Shown here piece after piece: positions 6,552 to 6,567 of a stretch of DNA of 6,567 bases (its first letter is position 1; the number at the start of each line of letters is the position of its first letter). The stretch covers positions 1 to 6,567 of the forward strand of contig JAOUNV010000116.1 in assembly GCA_029880775.1 (NCBI GenBank). Reading direction: 5' to 3'. Source of the stretch: Nitrospinota bacterium (lineage in GTDB: Bacteria > Nitrospinota_A > UBA7883). The notes beneath the pieces were generated by a model, which saw only the letters and a list, made by a program, of their open reading frames with translations, made no database searches and was not told the DNA's origin. A program made the position numbers and the translations under genes.

Positions 6552-6567
6552 ACTTGCTTAAATTGCA

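Noticed and set aside
6185..6567. An open minus-strand frame running in from the right edge and overlapping the kinase N-terminus
   Set aside because: The kinase frame has membrane helices, the first PAS domain and a ribosome site here. The alternative translation shows no recognisable domain, so it is likely chance.
6483..6567. A 28-codon frame open to the right edge on the minus strand ending in a hydrophobic tail (AFSLFLLLRQ, then TGA)
   Set aside because: It could be the end of an upstream gene but is too short to judge, and the same bases hold the sigma54-like element. Not called.

Overview
This 6.6-kb window looks like ordinary chromosomal DNA from a moderately GC-rich bacterium. It holds four complete protein genes, one truncated gene at the left edge, and three short intergenic regions. 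No RNA gene, insertion sequence, CRISPR array or phage gene is visible. The gene types (a TalC-type transaldolase, a long-form NfeD protease, a DUF2851 protein and a hybrid PAS histidine kinase with an HDLKNP H-box) would fit Deltaproteobacteria-like or Nitrospinota/Nitrospirota-like lineages. That assignment is a weak inference, because no marker gene is present.

Layout from left to right. Positions 1-805, minus strand: a transaldolase gene, followed downstream by the first 45 or so codons of an ABC transporter ATPase that runs off the left edge. The two are about 20 bases apart and probably share one transcript. Positions 806-942: a divergent intergenic region with a good sigma70-type promoter for the transaldolase side, and a possible leaderless or very short-leader promoter for the other side. 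Positions 943-3832, plus strand: nfeD (a membrane-bound ClpP-class serine protease with an intact Ser/Lys dyad), then after 19 bases a DUF2851 gene, probably co-transcribed. Positions 3833-3990: a short convergent spacer with no convincing terminator. Positions 3991-6405, minus strand: an 804-residue membrane-anchored hybrid histidine kinase with three PAS domains and a C-terminal receiver. Positions 6406-6567: its upstream region, with a good match to a sigma54 (RpoN) -24/-12 promoter.

Functionally, the window combines a central carbon enzyme (non-oxidative pentose phosphate pathway), a probable exporter ATPase, a membrane proteolysis factor, an uncharacterised conserved protein and an independent signalling protein. 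Nothing shows that these form a single system. The points most worth a second look are the DUF2851 protein (a nuclease-like motif pattern plus a four-cysteine, metal-site-like pattern), the nfeD-DUF2851 pairing without a slipin gene in view, the sigma54-like promoter of the kinase, and the possibly leaderless nfeD transcript.
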